Shown piece by piece: positions 63,341-64,000 of a stretch of 64,000 nt of DNA. The translations under genes were made by a program, and so were the position numbers. The first letter of the stretch is position 1; each line of letters begins with the position of its first letter. The DNA is from Streptococcus anginosus (GTDB taxonomy: Bacteria > Bacillota > Bacilli > Lactobacillales > Streptococcaceae), in NCBI RefSeq assembly GCF_001697145.1, contig NZ_CP012719.1, forward strand, positions 902,501-966,500. The letters are read 5' to 3'. The notes beneath the pieces were generated by a model. The model worked only from the letters and a program-made list of their open reading frames with translations, made no database searches and was not told the origin of the DNA.

Positions 63341-64000
63341 TCCCACAATCGCTTCTGCAATTTCTTCTTGGCTAATTCCAGCGAAATAGCGAGCAATATC
63401 CAGGTTTTCAAGAGCTTTTAAAACGTCCTCGCGCTCATACTTGACGCCTTTCAAAGCTTTTTCTACTGCTACTACGTCCTCGATACCAAAGAAGTCGCCG
63501 TAAATTTTAATATTTTCAATCTTCGACTCAACAACATTGGCAAAGATTTCGACCTTACCACTAGTAAACTTGGTACCACGATGAACATTGTACTCTGGCG
63601 ATTTGCCATAATTCCAATCCCAAGTAGCAAATTTAGTTTCCTTGATATGGTTGATTTCATCTAGTTCATCATCGGAGAAGACATATTCTGTCATTTCTGG
63701 ATATTCTTTCTTCATATAGTCTAGCAGGAGATCACGAAATTGCTCGACGGTAATCTTTTCAGGCAATTCATCAACGATATTGGTTACACGAGCGCGAACA
63801 GATTTGACTCCTTTGGACTCAAACTTATCTTTGGAAACTTTTAAGGCATTCACCAAGACAGATAACTCTACGTCAAACAGCAAGCAACCGTGATGCATGA
63901 TTCGACCATTGATATAAGCCTGAGCATTGCCACAGAATTTTTTTCCGTCAATTTCCAAATCGTTGCGCCCTGTAAATTCTGCTTTTACACCTAATTCTTC
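63338..64000 (-). CDS. Lipoate-protein ligase, C-terminal part (5' end outside window)
   Basis: About 220 C-terminal residues of a lipoate-protein ligase of the LplA type, open to the window edge. Visible motifs: TGRNDLEIDGKKFCGNAQAY (lipoyl-AMP binding, with the catalytic lysine in the IDGKK part), GRIMHHGCLLFDV and the accessory domain beginning near TWDWNYGKSPEYN. It ligates lipoate to E2 or GcvH-type proteins. It is the only gene right of difSL and lies on the minus strand, as expected for leading-strand coding on the other replichore. Confidence 0.9.
   Translation of the reverse strand, partial: EELGVKAEFTGRNDLEIDGKKFCGNAQAYINGRIMHHGCLLFDVELSVLVNALKVSKDKFESKGVKSVRARVTNIVDELPEKITVEQFRDLLLDYMKKEYPEMTEYVFSDDELDEINHIKETKFATWDWNYGKSPEYNVHRGTKFTSGKVEIFANVVESKIENIKIYGDFFGIEDVVAVEKALKGVKYEREDVLKALENLDIARYFAGISQEEIAEAIVG

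Overview
The window is chromosomal DNA of a low-GC Firmicute, almost certainly a Streptococcus. The evidence is a set of streptococcal signatures: a preQ1-II riboswitch in front of queT, the XerS recombinase with a difSL-type site beside it, the order ccdA / thioredoxin-like lipoprotein / msrAB / AraC-type response regulator / LytS-type kinase, the glyA / nucleoid protein / Pmp23-like order, and an LPXTG-anchored SEC10/PgrA-type surface protein. The species cannot be fixed from this stretch. No phage, transposase, integron, CRISPR array, tRNA or rRNA was seen. It reads as core chromosome with a few accessory islands.

Layout. 1-3.2 kb: end of map, a YihY membrane protein, a MarR/B3-4 pair behind a palindromic operator, and GtrA. 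3.2-6 kb: riboswitch-controlled queT, then a PTS-IIC-like membrane protein with a ketopantoate reductase-like enzyme. 6.2-12.1 kb: ligA, a lipid kinase, pullulanase, rpsP and khpA. 12.1-15.6 kb: niacin regulator and transporter, a GNAT fusion protein, cutC, a YjbR-like protein. 15.7-23 kb: a heterodimeric ABC exporter, a MocR-like regulator and a divergent cell-wall surface protein. 23.3-28 kb: an orphan ATP-cone protein, rpsU, mscL, the dnaG-rpoD pair and a SufT-like protein. 28-34.5 kb: brnQ and the surface oxidative-repair operon with its two-component system. 34.6-40.1 kb: a three-gene ABC-2 exporter and a three-gene flavin operon (two FMN reductases and ApbE). 40.3-48.1 kb: nox, ClC antiporter, guaC, riboswitch-controlled xpt-pbuX, a MATE pump. 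48.2-54.5 kb: tautomerase, then the tdk-prfA-prmC-sua5-glyA-NdpA-pmp23 run. 54.6-57.5 kb: an SDR/KdgT pair and a DUF915-like hydrolase. 57.5-62 kb: guaA, a GntR/UTRA regulator, ylxM-ffh. 62.1-64 kb: difSL, xerS and the end of lplA.

The main points of interest are these. (1) A 31-bp difSL-like site at 62087-62117 marks the replication terminus, and its right arm also forms the -35 element of the xerS promoter, which suggests XerS could control its own gene. (2) A cytoplasmic ApbE is encoded with an FMN reductase whose disordered C-terminal tail carries two copies of a sequence resembling the ApbE flavinylation motif. This could be a soluble, tail-flavinylated electron-transfer protein. (3) A MocR-type regulator has threonine where the PLP-binding lysine is expected. 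It is divergent from a surface adhesin-like gene whose promoter contains direct repeats. (4) ligA and ylxM look leaderless: an extended -10 lies about 7 nt before each ATG and there is no ribosome binding site. (5) There are a GNAT/ParB-like fusion, an orphan ATP-cone protein, and several unexplained leader structures and repeats.

All calls come from reading the sequence. No database search, folding or skew calculation was run.
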